Origin: an uncultured Paracoccaceae bacterium
GTDB lineage: Bacteria > Pseudomonadota > Alphaproteobacteria > Rhodobacterales > Rhodobacteraceae
Reading direction: 5' to 3'
Assembly: GCA_934500835.1 (NCBI GenBank)
Contig: CAKSTR010000010.1
Span: 127,459-191,458 of the forward strand
DNA length: 64,000 bases
How positions within the stretch are numbered: position 1 is the first letter of the stretch; the number at the start of each line of letters is the position of its first letter. Both the position numbers and the translations under genes were made by a program. The notes under the pieces were generated by a model. It saw only the letters and a program-made list of their open reading frames with translations, ran no database searches and was not told the DNA's origin. This document shows, in pieces, positions 29,301-36,957 of this stretch.

Positions 29301-29531
29301 CCGGAACAGTGCAGGCGGGTCTTCCGAAGCTTTGAGCAGGCCGATGAGAGCGTGAGTCGCAGATTTGGCGGCACCGGCCTTGGCCTCTCCATCGTTCGGG
29401 AACTGGTGAATCTGATTGGCGGCACCATCAGCCTGGAAAGCGAACCGGGTGTCGGCACGACGATCAGGGTCTCCCTGCCGCTACAGCTTGTCGATGGGCC
29501 GGGTAACCCGGTCACGCCACAAGCGCGATAG
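26325..29531 (+). CDS. Soluble GAF-multi-PAS sensor histidine kinase
   Basis: A 1068-residue kinase without transmembrane helices. A GAF-like domain (about 1-155) is followed by five PAS-like repeats beginning near 163, 290, 425, 565 and 690 (for example LEAMPDLLFEIDHTG, MSNLVVILDTELKVTW, LNALPDAMMILDADH). The kinase core is at the C-terminus: HisKA with the phospho-accepting His 841 in NMSHEIRTPLNGILG, then HATPase with NLLSNAIKF, DTGIGMTPEQ and GGTGLGLSIV. There is no receiver domain, so phosphate must pass to a separate protein. It heads a plus-strand operon with three receiver-containing genes. The stimulus is unknown; cytoplasmic location follows from the lack of membrane segments. Confidence 0.93.
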   Translation: MERRIAAIRAVRNFVARPPDGITRGLWRAHEEMAPLLGIGRCWLFLPDRAGLFTISGGEGGGAAIGTANDLSAAVPKATLVDSARPLRDAPRLQAFLTAKGAPRYLLVPVVDDGRLAGLLCQEAPEGRRNGKHLEMVSEYAGLLAEVLTRARQDAQQMETTDRLNATLEAMPDLLFEIDHTGHCTDFVSGSRPMLLLESEDLVGRDMGEVLPPDVAQIARDALHRVLTEGEVADIFYELNLPDGRHNFEVRGARKAGSQPDQAPTAIFVVRDVTREHSLREELRRLSSVTRAMSNLVVILDTELKVTWINPAFQKQTGWALDEIRGQRITDLVRCAESDPAVVAAVANAIEAMVPFSGQIINKDRFGGRYHVDFNILPLRGRDDHLQGFVSVETVVTELKEQKIALEELARTAAAAQNRLENALNALPDAMMILDADHRLVMCNPAHHQMFDKVGDVLRPGLALEELLRICIERGYFDGPKEPEKSASFIQSLLHPYHQASYSDECQVKDGRWFRRVIKKTADGGLVTAMIDFTARQRHMAELDSANERLWRALEERELAEQRLSSIMEETRVGTWTRDLQTRQMSACPHWARIFGLEGPLLLSHDDFLDLVHPDDRAMLESDTPQTTALSRDVFEHEFRVLHAAGHWVWVLSRGRIARRDQNGRPVQFHGVDIDISEQKRLEREIRHSDALLKSALESNVAAVAIYDSNDVLLYCNPEAERMLLLRPGVSDGRNPDGPQWSMERLNGEKLPPGEGPCNMARRAGRLLRDLRYAIRWDYGRRQVLTCNATPFLAGDGQTHTAISFWDSTEELAVTEQLQEALETAKAMSRSKSIFLANMSHEIRTPLNGILGLAEVLSMQIKDPEHSRMIAIIRQSGETLLSVLNAILDMSKIEAGKIELEEAPFKLIDILRQVEAVYSVLAEEKGLDFEVTTSSGADLPRLGDAHRIQQILGNLLSNAIKFSPAGGVGLTVSCRPGKPVEFLVNDTGIGMTPEQCRRVFRSFEQADESVSRRFGGTGLGLSIVRELVNLIGGTISLESEPGVGTTIRVSLPLQLVDGPGNPVTPQAR

Positions 29532-29684
29532 CCGGCAGTTGTCGACATGGCCACAACAATGCCTCATTCCTACCATCTTCATTCGACAAACCTTACTAAA
29601 AATGGAAACAGTTAGTGGCGTTACAAGTTGAGATTGACCAACACAACCCTGCCAAATCCCGGCATGACAGAAGGCCTCACTGCT

Positions 29685-30662
29685 ATGCGCATTCTCGCTG
29701 TCGATGATGAACCGCTGTTCCTGGAGGTGCTGGAGCAGGCCCTGAGGGATATCGGCTTCCCCGATGTGACGCCGATATACTCGGCCAGCGAGGTGCTGCG
29801 CGAACTCAAGACGGGCAAACGCAACTTCGATTGCATCCTGCTGGACATCCGCATGCCCGGCATGAACGGGGTCGAACTGTGCCGCAAGATTCGCGAAGTG
29901 CCGGGCTACAAACGCACGCCGATCATGATGGTGACGGCGATGACGGAACGCGGCTTCATGGACGAGGCCTTTTCGGCCGGCGCCTCCGACTATCTGACCA
30001 AGCCTCTGGACCCCCTGGAGCTCAAGGTGCGGATGTCGATGATCGAGCGGCTGATCACCGAACAGTCGCGCAACATCCTGCTGGAGCAAAGCTCCGCGAT
30101 GCAGGACAGGTCCGACGACGATGACGACGATGACGATGTGCCCGAGTTCGAGTTCGAAGCGGTGCTGCACCTTCCCGGACTTGACCGGCTGCAGGAATAT
30201 TCCAGCGTCGACAACTATCTGGCGCGTCTTTCGGCCAAGGACAGCTTTTCAACATCGGTCTTCGGGATCGCGGTCAGCAACGCCGCAGAGTTCTATGCAA
30301 GCGCCTCGCGCGTGGACTTCATCAACATGCTCCATGACGTCGGGGTCGTTCTGGAAGCGGCCTTGAAGCGGCAGGAAGCGTTGATCACCTATGCCGGCAA
30401 GGGGGTGTTCGTTGTCGTGACGATCGGCACCAACGTTCTTGATATGCAGATGCTGGAGCACAGCATCCAGCAGCGGCTGGCGAACTACAGCCAGATCTAT
30501 GTGCGCGACAAACTGCCGATTCCCTCCATCCGGGTAGGGACTGAAATGCGGCGGACGTTGTTCTCGCACTCCAAAGTCACCGATCTCATGCGCTCGGCTG
30601 AAAATGTGGCGTCCGGTGCCACCCTTTCCCCGCCCGTGCCCGCTGTCGCGAAGCTTGCCTGA
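29685..30662 (+). CDS. Response regulator with degenerate GGDEF-like output
   Basis: Residues 1-125 are a receiver: MRILAVDDEPLFLEVL, phospho-acceptor Asp 54 in LLDIRMPGMNG and YLTKPLDP. An acidic linker holds eight consecutive Asp codons (30114-30137). The C-terminal domain (about 175-310) has the length and secondary-structure rhythm of a GGDEF domain, but the active-site loop reads YAGKGVFVVV where GGDEF would be, and substrate residues are missing, so cyclase activity is unlikely. A paralogue with the same layout is at 35064-36002. The start is uncertain: ATG 29685 mirrors other receivers; ATG 29664 would add seven residues. Confidence 0.85.
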   Translation: MRILAVDDEPLFLEVLEQALRDIGFPDVTPIYSASEVLRELKTGKRNFDCILLDIRMPGMNGVELCRKIREVPGYKRTPIMMVTAMTERGFMDEAFSAGASDYLTKPLDPLELKVRMSMIERLITEQSRNILLEQSSAMQDRSDDDDDDDDVPEFEFEAVLHLPGLDRLQEYSSVDNYLARLSAKDSFSTSVFGIAVSNAAEFYASASRVDFINMLHDVGVVLEAALKRQEALITYAGKGVFVVVTIGTNVLDMQMLEHSIQQRLANYSQIYVRDKLPIPSIRVGTEMRRTLFSHSKVTDLMRSAENVASGATLSPPVPAVAKLA

Positions 30663-30763
30663 GACAGCATCCTCCTGTGGTCGAGCAACTGGCGGTCGAA
30701 GCGGGGCGAGGTGCCCCGGCATGTTTGAAAAACGGCAGTTTTCTGCCAACTTTCTCCTATAGG

Positions 30764-30792
30764 TTGTTGAGACTTGGCGGAAACGCTATATC
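30764..30792 (+). promoter_or_regulatory. Candidate promoter before the kinase-receiver gene
   Basis: TTGTTG (30764-30769) and TATATC (30787-30792) are spaced by 17 bases, a fair match to a sigma-70 promoter. It would allow transcription of the two downstream receiver genes independent of the upstream kinase operon. The match is partial at both boxes. Confidence 0.3.
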
Positions 30793-30806
30793 TTCGGCTA
30801 GGGATT

Positions 30807-30827
30807 GCCTGTTCGGTCTGAACAGGC
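30807..30827. promoter_or_regulatory. Perfect 8-bp inverted repeat
   Basis: Arms GCCTGTTC (30807-30814) and GAACAGGC (30820-30827) with a 5-base centre form a perfect dyad just after the candidate promoter. There is no T-tract after it, so an operator or 5' leader hairpin is more likely than a terminator. Confidence 0.4.
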
Positions 30828-30941
30828 GTCCCGTCGCTGGCTCGCATCGTTCTGACGGCGCTGATCGCGGTCCTGGTTGTTGCGTTGTTGTGTTCAGTAC
30901 ACCGTGAAAAAGACGGATGTAGACAGTCCAATGGCAATCGA

Positions 30942-31775
30942 ATGTGGAATGGACAGAGCGTGAGTGCCATTACTTTCAGGCCAGTCGACGTCCTTCGCTC
31001 ACTGGAGGACGAGATCAAGGCGAAGGCGGAACCTTACGAGGCATCGTTCGAGGCCTTCAGCAGCCTTGGATGTGAACGGGGCCGGACGGGCGATGCGGAC
31101 ATGGTGGCGCAGATCGTGCGCGAGATCATCGGGCCTGCGCCGTTCACGTCCTCCGAAAGCGATCTTCGCATCAAGCTGAGCGCAAAGAGCGGAAAGCCTG
31201 TCACGATCGAGATCGCCTCCGCCTCGAACGGTCTTGCCGTAAGTCCAGAGACGGTCGAAAAAATCAACGCACTGCAGGGCACGGTCAGCAATCTTCCCAG
31301 CGGGTCGAACGCCTTGGTCAAGGTGACGCTGCCGCTGGACGAGGCAGAACTTGAGACAGTAGAACCGGAAGCCGTTCCGCCCGAAGAACAGGCAAGCCTG
31401 ACCGGCACCCGCATCCTGATCGCGGATGACAGCGCGACGAATAGGCTGGTGCTTGAGGAAATGCTCTCGGACACCGGTGCCCTTCTCGTCAGTGTGAATG
31501 ACGGCAGGGAGGCGCTGGATGCCTGGACCTGCGGCTCTTTCGACCTTCTCCTGCTTGATATCTCGATGCCGGTGATGGATGGCGTCACGGCCATTCGGGA
31601 AATCCGGGCAATTGAAGCGTCTCGCAGAATTCCGGCAACACCCGCCATCGCGGTAACGGCCAATGCACTTGTGAACCAGGTGGCGGATTATCTTGTTGCA
31701 GGCTTCGATACCCATCTGGCCAAGCCATTCCGCCGGAAGGATCTGATGCACGCCATTCTGACGTTGCGCGGATAG
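30942..31775 (+). CDS. Degenerate kinase-like domain fused to receiver
   Basis: The C-terminal part (about residues 145-270) is a complete receiver: TRILIADDSATNRLVLEEML, phospho-acceptor Asp 206 in LLLLDISMPVMDG and a KPFRRKDL end. The N-terminal part looks like the tail of a hybrid histidine kinase (FRPVDVLRSLEDEI, then GDADMVAQIVREI followed by VKVTLPL). It lacks the DHp histidine, the N-box Asn and the DxGxG and GxGLG motifs, so it cannot act as a kinase. I place the start at ATG 30942, but the same frame is open back to 30822 and would encode a transmembrane helix (see findings). CTG 30837 or TTG 30885 are alternative starts. Confidence 0.75.
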   Translation: MWNGQSVSAITFRPVDVLRSLEDEIKAKAEPYEASFEAFSSLGCERGRTGDADMVAQIVREIIGPAPFTSSESDLRIKLSAKSGKPVTIEIASASNGLAVSPETVEKINALQGTVSNLPSGSNALVKVTLPLDEAELETVEPEAVPPEEQASLTGTRILIADDSATNRLVLEEMLSDTGALLVSVNDGREALDAWTCGSFDLLLLDISMPVMDGVTAIREIRAIEASRRIPATPAIAVTANALVNQVADYLVAGFDTHLAKPFRRKDLMHAILTLRG

Positions 31776-31869
31776 GCCAGCTTGGCAACCTCAAATTGTC
31801 TTTGCCATATTCAAGCTGTGCGCTATAGCGGCTCAGTTTTGCGTGTCAGGTTCCACATGAGGATCGACG

Positions 31870-32319
31870 ATGCCGGAAAGTGACGGATCTGCCACCAACA
31901 CTCCAGGCCCGCCCTCCAAAGCAGCGGCGGCGCAACGACCCCTCAGGATTCTTCTGGCGGATGACGACGAGATCAATCGCGCCATTGTCGGGCATCTGCT
32001 GGCCCCCCTGTCACATGCCGTCCTGACAGAGGCCGGTGACGGCAGAACCGCACTTGAACTGGCACAGACGCAGCGTTTTGATCTGATGATCTTCGATCTG
32101 AACATGCCCGAAATAAACGGCGACCGGTTGATCCGTCATTTGCGCGCCAGCCAATCCTTGAATGCCGGTTCCCCGATGATCCTGTTCAGTGCCGCGGCTG
32201 ATCGAAACGGCTGGATCGAAGGCAATCGTGCCGCGACACTGGCCGATCTGGTGTTGCCGAAGCCGATTCCGGCCCAGGCCTTTATATCCGCCGTCGAGAA
32301 GCTGACGACCCGCCGCTAA
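31870..32319 (+). CDS. Single-domain response regulator
   Basis: A 149-residue protein: a 20-residue Pro/Ala-rich N-terminal extension, then one receiver domain with LRILLADDDEINRAIVGHLL, phospho-acceptor Asp 76 in IFDLNMPEING and LPKPIPAQAF. It has no output domain, so it may act as a phosphate shuttle or sink between the two kinases and the Hpt protein, or by binding a partner. It is the last plus-strand gene; the 7TM kinase gene converges on it 107 bases downstream. Confidence 0.9.
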   Translation: MPESDGSATNTPGPPSKAAAAQRPLRILLADDDEINRAIVGHLLAPLSHAVLTEAGDGRTALELAQTQRFDLMIFDLNMPEINGDRLIRHLRASQSLNAGSPMILFSAAADRNGWIEGNRAATLADLVLPKPIPAQAFISAVEKLTTRR

Positions 32320-32426
32320 GCGCATCATCGGGATCGCCCGCAGACTGGCCTGCAATCGCAAACACCATCCGCAAGACAGGCGTCCCGTGGCAGCCTGATC
32401 CAGGCCGGCAAATACGATTGCCAGGC

Positions 32427-34613
32427 TCAGGCCTCTTCCAGCGGCAGGAGAATACGGATCGCGGTTCCAATCCCCGGCGTGCTCTGCACTTCTATCTTGC
32501 CGTTCATGATCGAGACCAGACGTGCGACAATGGACATGCCAAGACCGGTGCCGCCGAAGCGGCGCGTGACGCTGCCGTCGGCCTGCTCGAATGCGTTGAA
32601 TATGCGCTCGGTCTGCGCCTCGCTCATGCCGATCCCTGTATCCCGCACTTCGATGCCAAATGGTTTCCCGGGTGTGCAGGAGAAGGTCACGATAATCTCG
32701 CCTTCATTGGTGAACTTGATCGCATTGCTGATCAGATTCTGAAGTATCTGCAACAGCCGGTGCGGGTCGCCGACGCGTTGCACATCGGCGCGGCCGCTGA
32801 CGAAAATGTCCAGCTCAAGACCTTTTTCCTCTGCCGCAACGCCGAACAGCTTCTGCACCCGATTGGCAAGCTGGTCCGGCCGGAACAGCGTGGCTTCAAG
32901 TTCCAGCTTGCCTGCTTCGATCTTCGACATGTCGAGAACGTCGTTCAGGATCCCCAGCAACAACTCTCCCGAATGGCGGATGGTCGACAGCATCTTCTTT
33001 TGCTCGGAATCATGGACCAGCCGGTCCAGCACCTCGGCCATCCCGAGGACGCCATTCAACGGCGTCCTGATCTCATGGCTCATATTGGCGATGAACTGCG
33101 ATTTGCTGCGGCTTTCGGATTCCGATTTGGCAACCAATGCCCGCAGACTGACCTCGGTGCGATGCTGGTCGGTCACGTCCGCCAGCGAGACGACCACGCG
33201 ATCATCCGAATCCGCCGATGTCAGCAGCGTGGCGTTTACCGAGATGATCCGCCGCTCGCCATCGCCGCGCCGCAGGAACGACAGACGGCGGTTGCGGACC
33301 GGCTTCTGATTGACCAGCATGCGCGCGAAGGCATGCCCCAGACCGACCGCGGGCGCGCCATCGGGCGTCTGGAACCCCCAGGCCGGATCGCCCAGACGGA
33401 CCTCTTGAAGCAACAGCCCCTCGATGCCCAGGATGCGCCCGGCTTCGGAGTTGATGAACATGATGGTTCCGTGCATGTCCAGCGCCATGATGCCAGAGAG
33501 GCTGGTCTCCATCAGAAGCGCAAGAAAATCGCGCTCGGTCTGCAGCGCCGCGGAGAGAAAGCGCCGCTCGGTAGAGTCCTGCAGCCGGACCACCCAGCCC
33601 AGAACCGGCCGATCCGTTCCGAAAGGCTGATAGACAGGAAGGGTATCCGGGTCGAAGAAACGACCATTCAGGACCAGTGTCCGGCTCTCAGGATGACCGG
33701 ATGTGGCGATGATGTCGGTTGTATACCTCAGCAACTCCTGACTGCCACCGGCCAGGGCGTCCTGCACAGGATCGCTGTCTTTCAACAGGGCACGCGCGGC
33801 CGGATTGGCGCCGATCCGGTTTCCAGCCAGATCCAGAACGATCACCGGATCGGGAACATTGTAGAACAGCAAATCCTTCGCGATCGCCGCAACATCCATC
33901 ATCCGGTTCTGCACGATCATCAGCGACAGAATGATCAGCGTTGCGGAAAAGGCAAAGGGGGTCGGATCAAACCCTTGCAGCGTCACACCGAAGCCAATGT
34001 ACAACAGGTTGCTCAGACCGGGAACAAGCGTCACCAGCAGAAGGCCCACGAAGGACGTCCTGTGTTGCGGGGCCGCAAGGACGGCCCCGCGGATCGTCGC
34101 AAGCACGGCGCGGATCAGGAAGAGGTAAATATAGGCCGAAAGCGCATAGAACAGCGGACCATGGCCGAATTCCGCAGCAACCCGGCCATCCACCAGATCG
34201 ACCAGAACCGTTTCGCGGGTGTAGAACAGATGGTGCCAGCCATTCGTGAATGCTGCCAGCGCCGCAACCACGGGGCCGCAGACCAAAGGCAGGATACGCC
34301 AGCGAGCCGAACGCCCTGAACGGCCTTTGGTATAGTCGGTCAGGAAATAGGCCCATGCGGTGGGAAGCAGGATGATCGCCGGCCAGGCGGCCTTTGCCCA
34401 GAAGATCTTGCACTTCAGCCCCGGGACATTCAGTTCCATGAAAACGGGGACAAGCCAGCAGAGCATGGCGATCAGCGAGATCGCGAAATAGGCACGCCCG
34501 AAGAAATATCCCTTGGCTGTCCAGTACAGAAGGAATGCAATTCCAAGCCAGAAGAACAGCGTCACACCGCTGAGCCAGTCGAGAGTCGAAAGCTCGAAGC
34601 ATTCGCCCATCAT
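32427..34613 (-). CDS. 7TM-PAS sensor histidine kinase
   Basis: A 728-residue membrane kinase. The N-terminal third (about 12-240) has seven hydrophobic segments in the pattern of the histidine-kinase N-terminal 7TM domain, followed by two PAS-like regions (about 250 and 370). HisKA carries the phospho-accepting His 513 in NMSHEIRTPLNGVLG; HATPase shows NLISNAIKF, DTGIGMSEAQ and GGTGLGMSIV. There is no receiver. The core is clearly paralogous to the soluble kinase at 26325-29531. Start: ATG 34613 (or 34610) follows GAGGAG. Last gene of the minus operon regulator-Hpt-kinase. Confidence 0.92.
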   Translation of the reverse strand: MMGECFELSTLDWLSGVTLFFWLGIAFLLYWTAKGYFFGRAYFAISLIAMLCWLVPVFMELNVPGLKCKIFWAKAAWPAIILLPTAWAYFLTDYTKGRSGRSARWRILPLVCGPVVAALAAFTNGWHHLFYTRETVLVDLVDGRVAAEFGHGPLFYALSAYIYLFLIRAVLATIRGAVLAAPQHRTSFVGLLLVTLVPGLSNLLYIGFGVTLQGFDPTPFAFSATLIILSLMIVQNRMMDVAAIAKDLLFYNVPDPVIVLDLAGNRIGANPAARALLKDSDPVQDALAGGSQELLRYTTDIIATSGHPESRTLVLNGRFFDPDTLPVYQPFGTDRPVLGWVVRLQDSTERRFLSAALQTERDFLALLMETSLSGIMALDMHGTIMFINSEAGRILGIEGLLLQEVRLGDPAWGFQTPDGAPAVGLGHAFARMLVNQKPVRNRRLSFLRRGDGERRIISVNATLLTSADSDDRVVVSLADVTDQHRTEVSLRALVAKSESESRSKSQFIANMSHEIRTPLNGVLGMAEVLDRLVHDSEQKKMLSTIRHSGELLLGILNDVLDMSKIEAGKLELEATLFRPDQLANRVQKLFGVAAEEKGLELDIFVSGRADVQRVGDPHRLLQILQNLISNAIKFTNEGEIIVTFSCTPGKPFGIEVRDTGIGMSEAQTERIFNAFEQADGSVTRRFGGTGLGMSIVARLVSIMNGKIEVQSTPGIGTAIRILLPLEEA

Positions 34614-34685
34614 CAATCTCCTCGCCCTTGCGCGGAGATTTTCTCAGGCGCTGTTGCTTCGCCCGAAAGCCAGACGGCCCGGCGT

Positions 34686-35051
34686 TCAGGACGAATGCTG
34701 TGTCTGCGCATCATGCAATGCAGCTTGAAACAAGGCAATCGTTCCATCGATGTCGCCCAGGCGCAGATTGTGCGCCCTCAATCCAAGAGAGATCTTCTGG
34801 TCAAGGTCGGCTGCCACCTCTCCGAGGTGTCCAAATCCCAGCGTTGCCGCAACACCTGCGGCGCGATGCGCAATAAGACCGATTGCCTTTATCGCGTCAT
34901 ACTGTTCGGCGGGGCGCTCGGCCGCTTGCCGTGCAAGCATTGCCACTTCGAACGAATGCCCCTCAATGACTTTCAGGAAACGCAACCGTATGGCCGCGTA
35001 GGGATCTGGGGGCGTATCGTGCGCCCTCATGTCAGGACCCAGAACAAGCAT
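34686..35051 (-). CDS. Stand-alone Hpt phosphotransfer protein
   Basis: A 121-residue helical protein with the Hpt signature IAHRAAGVAATLGF, matching the usual LAHxLKGSSAxLG; the phospho-accepting residue would be His 62. The ATG at 35051 has GGAG nine bases upstream. It lies 12 bases after the response regulator and 72 bases before the 7TM kinase on the same strand. Because neither nearby kinase has a receiver and receivers are separate, this protein is the natural relay node of the island; that role is inference. Confidence 0.8.
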   Translation of the reverse strand: MLVLGPDMRAHDTPPDPYAAIRLRFLKVIEGHSFEVAMLARQAAERPAEQYDAIKAIGLIAHRAAGVAATLGFGHLGEVAADLDQKISLGLRAHNLRLGDIDGTIALFQAALHDAQTQHSS

Positions 35052-35063
35052 GAAAGAGGTCTC

Positions 35064-36002
35064 CTATCTGGCGCTGACATGATCGCGCGCGCTTTGGCGC
35101 GCTTCGTGGAACAGCTGTTTCACCGAAGTGCGCACAAACAGGCCGGCGCGTTTCGGCTCCCCGACCTGCACACGCGGCAACGGGATCTCCAGCGCCTGGT
35201 GCATCAGGGCATAGCGCTGCATCTCGATTTCAATCTCATCCTGCAGCATCTGCGGATCCAGATCCGGGCGGTGCGAGATCATGGCGACGAATTCGCCCTG
35301 GCCGGCAAAGGCGATCAGGCGATTGCCCGAACGCAGGACACCGTCAATGACCGAAGCCACATTCGCCATGGTATCGACGTAGCCAATGGCATCGGTCGAT
35401 GCATAGATTGCCTGCGCATTGGTTACACGCAGCGCAATGACGCTCCTGCTCGAAAGCCGCAGCCGCCCGAGTGTAAGAGCGTAATTTTCCAGTGCCAGCC
35501 AATCGATCACACTTCCCGCTTCCGTGATCCTGAAAGGCTCATCGAAGGAGATGTTCAGGACGGGAAGGCCGAAGTCGGTCGACAGCCTGCTTTCGGCCGA
35601 AACACGGCGGCGGCGTTCCTCGACCAGATCCGCCATCATGCGGAGGCGAGTCTCCATCTCAAGCTTGTCGATGGGCTTGTGAACGTAGTCGTTCGCCCCG
35701 GCGCGGAAGGCCGGCTCGACAAACTCGATCGACTTCATCGCGGTGATCATGACGATCGGCAGATTCTGATGCGATGGCATCGTCCGGACGCGCCGGCAAA
35801 GTTCGATGCCGTTCATGCCGGGCATCTCGATATCCAGAAGCAGGCAGTCAAACCGTCTGCGCGGGTCGCGCAGAAGTTCGATGGCCTCACTGCCCGAGCT
35901 GGCAAAGGTCAAATCCTCGTAGCCGATAGAGGTCAGGATCTGCTGCAGCACCATTAGAAAGACGGGATCGTCATCTACTGCCAGTATCCTCATCTGTAGC
36001 AT
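35064..36002 (-). CDS. Response regulator with degenerate GGDEF-like output (paralogue)
   Basis: A 312-residue protein with a receiver at 1-125 (MRILAVDDDPVFLMVL, phospho-acceptor Asp 57 in LLDIEMPGMNG, YVHKPIDKLE). Its C-terminal domain lines up with that of the regulator at 29685-30662: FAGQGEFVAMI takes the place of the GGDEF loop and substrate-binding residues are absent. The start is ATG 36002 (MLQMRIL), with GGAG eight bases upstream. First gene of the operon with Hpt and the 7TM kinase. Two regulators of the same unusual type serving two kinases suggest a shared output mechanism, perhaps protein-protein interaction. Confidence 0.85.
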   Translation of the reverse strand: MLQMRILAVDDDPVFLMVLQQILTSIGYEDLTFASSGSEAIELLRDPRRRFDCLLLDIEMPGMNGIELCRRVRTMPSHQNLPIVMITAMKSIEFVEPAFRAGANDYVHKPIDKLEMETRLRMMADLVEERRRRVSAESRLSTDFGLPVLNISFDEPFRITEAGSVIDWLALENYALTLGRLRLSSRSVIALRVTNAQAIYASTDAIGYVDTMANVASVIDGVLRSGNRLIAFAGQGEFVAMISHRPDLDPQMLQDEIEIEMQRYALMHQALEIPLPRVQVGEPKRAGLFVRTSVKQLFHEARQSARDHVSAR

Positions 36003-36392
36003 TTTTGATCTCCAGAAGGCCGCCCGTCTGCACGACTCCATCGAGGCGAATTCAATTTCTGAGTGTGTTGTTCCTAAAAAGGGCGACGAAAATGGCGAAA
36101 ATTAGACCCCATTTCGACGATCGTTCGCCCGCTGGCAACAATGCCCCGGGGACGGCCCGCGCATCTGGCCAAGGCCGGCTGCACAAATCCGATGAAGAAA
36201 TCACCTCGCGAACTTAGGAGTGCCGCTTGGCGGCATCAGCGGACCAAGGCCGCGTGTTTTAGGTCGCGGGGATGTTCGCGGACCGGGCCTCGGGGCACAG
36301 CAGACGGTGCCGGACCTCGCTTGCTGTGTGGCCGGTGCGGAGGCCTTGACCGTGCCAGCCGGACGGGCACGTCCGGTTTGACAAAAATCTCC
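36003..36392. other. Divergent gap between regulator and Lrp gene
   Basis: A gap without a supportable gene. It holds the promoter of the minus-strand regulator operon, which I could not place, and a perfect 7-bp stem (CCGGACG 36359-36365 with CGTCCGG 36370-36376) followed by TTTGACA, just upstream of the Lrp gene's promoter. Codon use in the open frames here looks non-coding. Confidence 0.4.
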
Positions 36393-36421
36393 TTGACACA
36401 TTTCCGAAACGGCAAAAGTAT
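36393..36421 (+). promoter_or_regulatory. Candidate promoter of the Lrp gene
   Basis: TTGACA (36393-36398) is a perfect -35 box with AAGTAT (36416-36421) 17 bases on as a weak -10. A second TTGACA lies at 36378-36383. A start site near 36428 would leave a 20-odd-base leader before ATG 36451 and so favours that start codon. Confidence 0.4.
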
Positions 36422-36450
36422 TGGCCTTTATGCCCGGAAACGGAACAGCC

Positions 36451-36954
36451 ATGTCGCAACGCTACATCATCGACGATCTTGATCGGCAGATCATCGGATA
36501 CCTGACCGAAGACGGTCGCCTGTCGGCTGCCGAGATTTCGGGGCGGATCGGCACGGTGACGGAACGCACCATCCGCAACCGGATCGCGAATCTGCTGCAG
36601 GCGAAGATGATCGTGATCGGCGCCATCCCGGACCCGGTCGCCCTTGGCCGCGACATGCAGGTGGAGCTGATCATCGAGGTGGAGCCTGGCCTCCTGGATG
36701 AGGTGGCCATCGCTTTGGCCGAATATGAAGAGATCGGCTACCTTGCCGCCATCACCGGCGGCAATCGTCTCAGCGCCTCGCTTTTCGCCGAGGATCACGC
36801 CGGGGTGTTGGATTTCATCGATCAGGAGTTGGGCGGGATGCCCGGAGTCAGGCGCGTCGACAGCTCTGTCGTACTGCGGCTTTACAAGGTTTTCGGAACC
36901 AGGACGACCGCGCTGAGCCGCGGGGCGGACCTTGGCTGCAAGAAGAAGGATTAG
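36451..36954 (+). CDS. Lrp/AsnC family transcriptional regulator
   Basis: A 167-residue protein with an N-terminal winged helix (IDDLDRQIIGYLTEDGRLSA, then GTVTERTIRNRIANL) and a C-terminal ligand-sensing domain (RLSASLFAEDHAGVLDFIDQ, VRRVDSSVVLRLYKV). Lrp-type proteins often sense an amino acid and control neighbouring catabolic genes. The start is ATG 36451 (MSQRYIIDD); ATG 36430 is an alternative. It ends 3 bases before the HyuA-like gene, so regulator and pathway are probably one transcript and the ligand is likely a pathway substrate or product. Confidence 0.88.
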   Translation: MSQRYIIDDLDRQIIGYLTEDGRLSAAEISGRIGTVTERTIRNRIANLLQAKMIVIGAIPDPVALGRDMQVELIIEVEPGLLDEVAIALAEYEEIGYLAAITGGNRLSASLFAEDHAGVLDFIDQELGGMPGVRRVDSSVVLRLYKVFGTRTTALSRGADLGCKKKD

Positions 36955-36957
36955 CGA

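Noticed and set aside
30734..30747. Terminator from GGCAG-TTTT-CTGCC
   Set aside because: The stem is only 5 bp and no T-run follows it; it could equally be chance in a promoter region.
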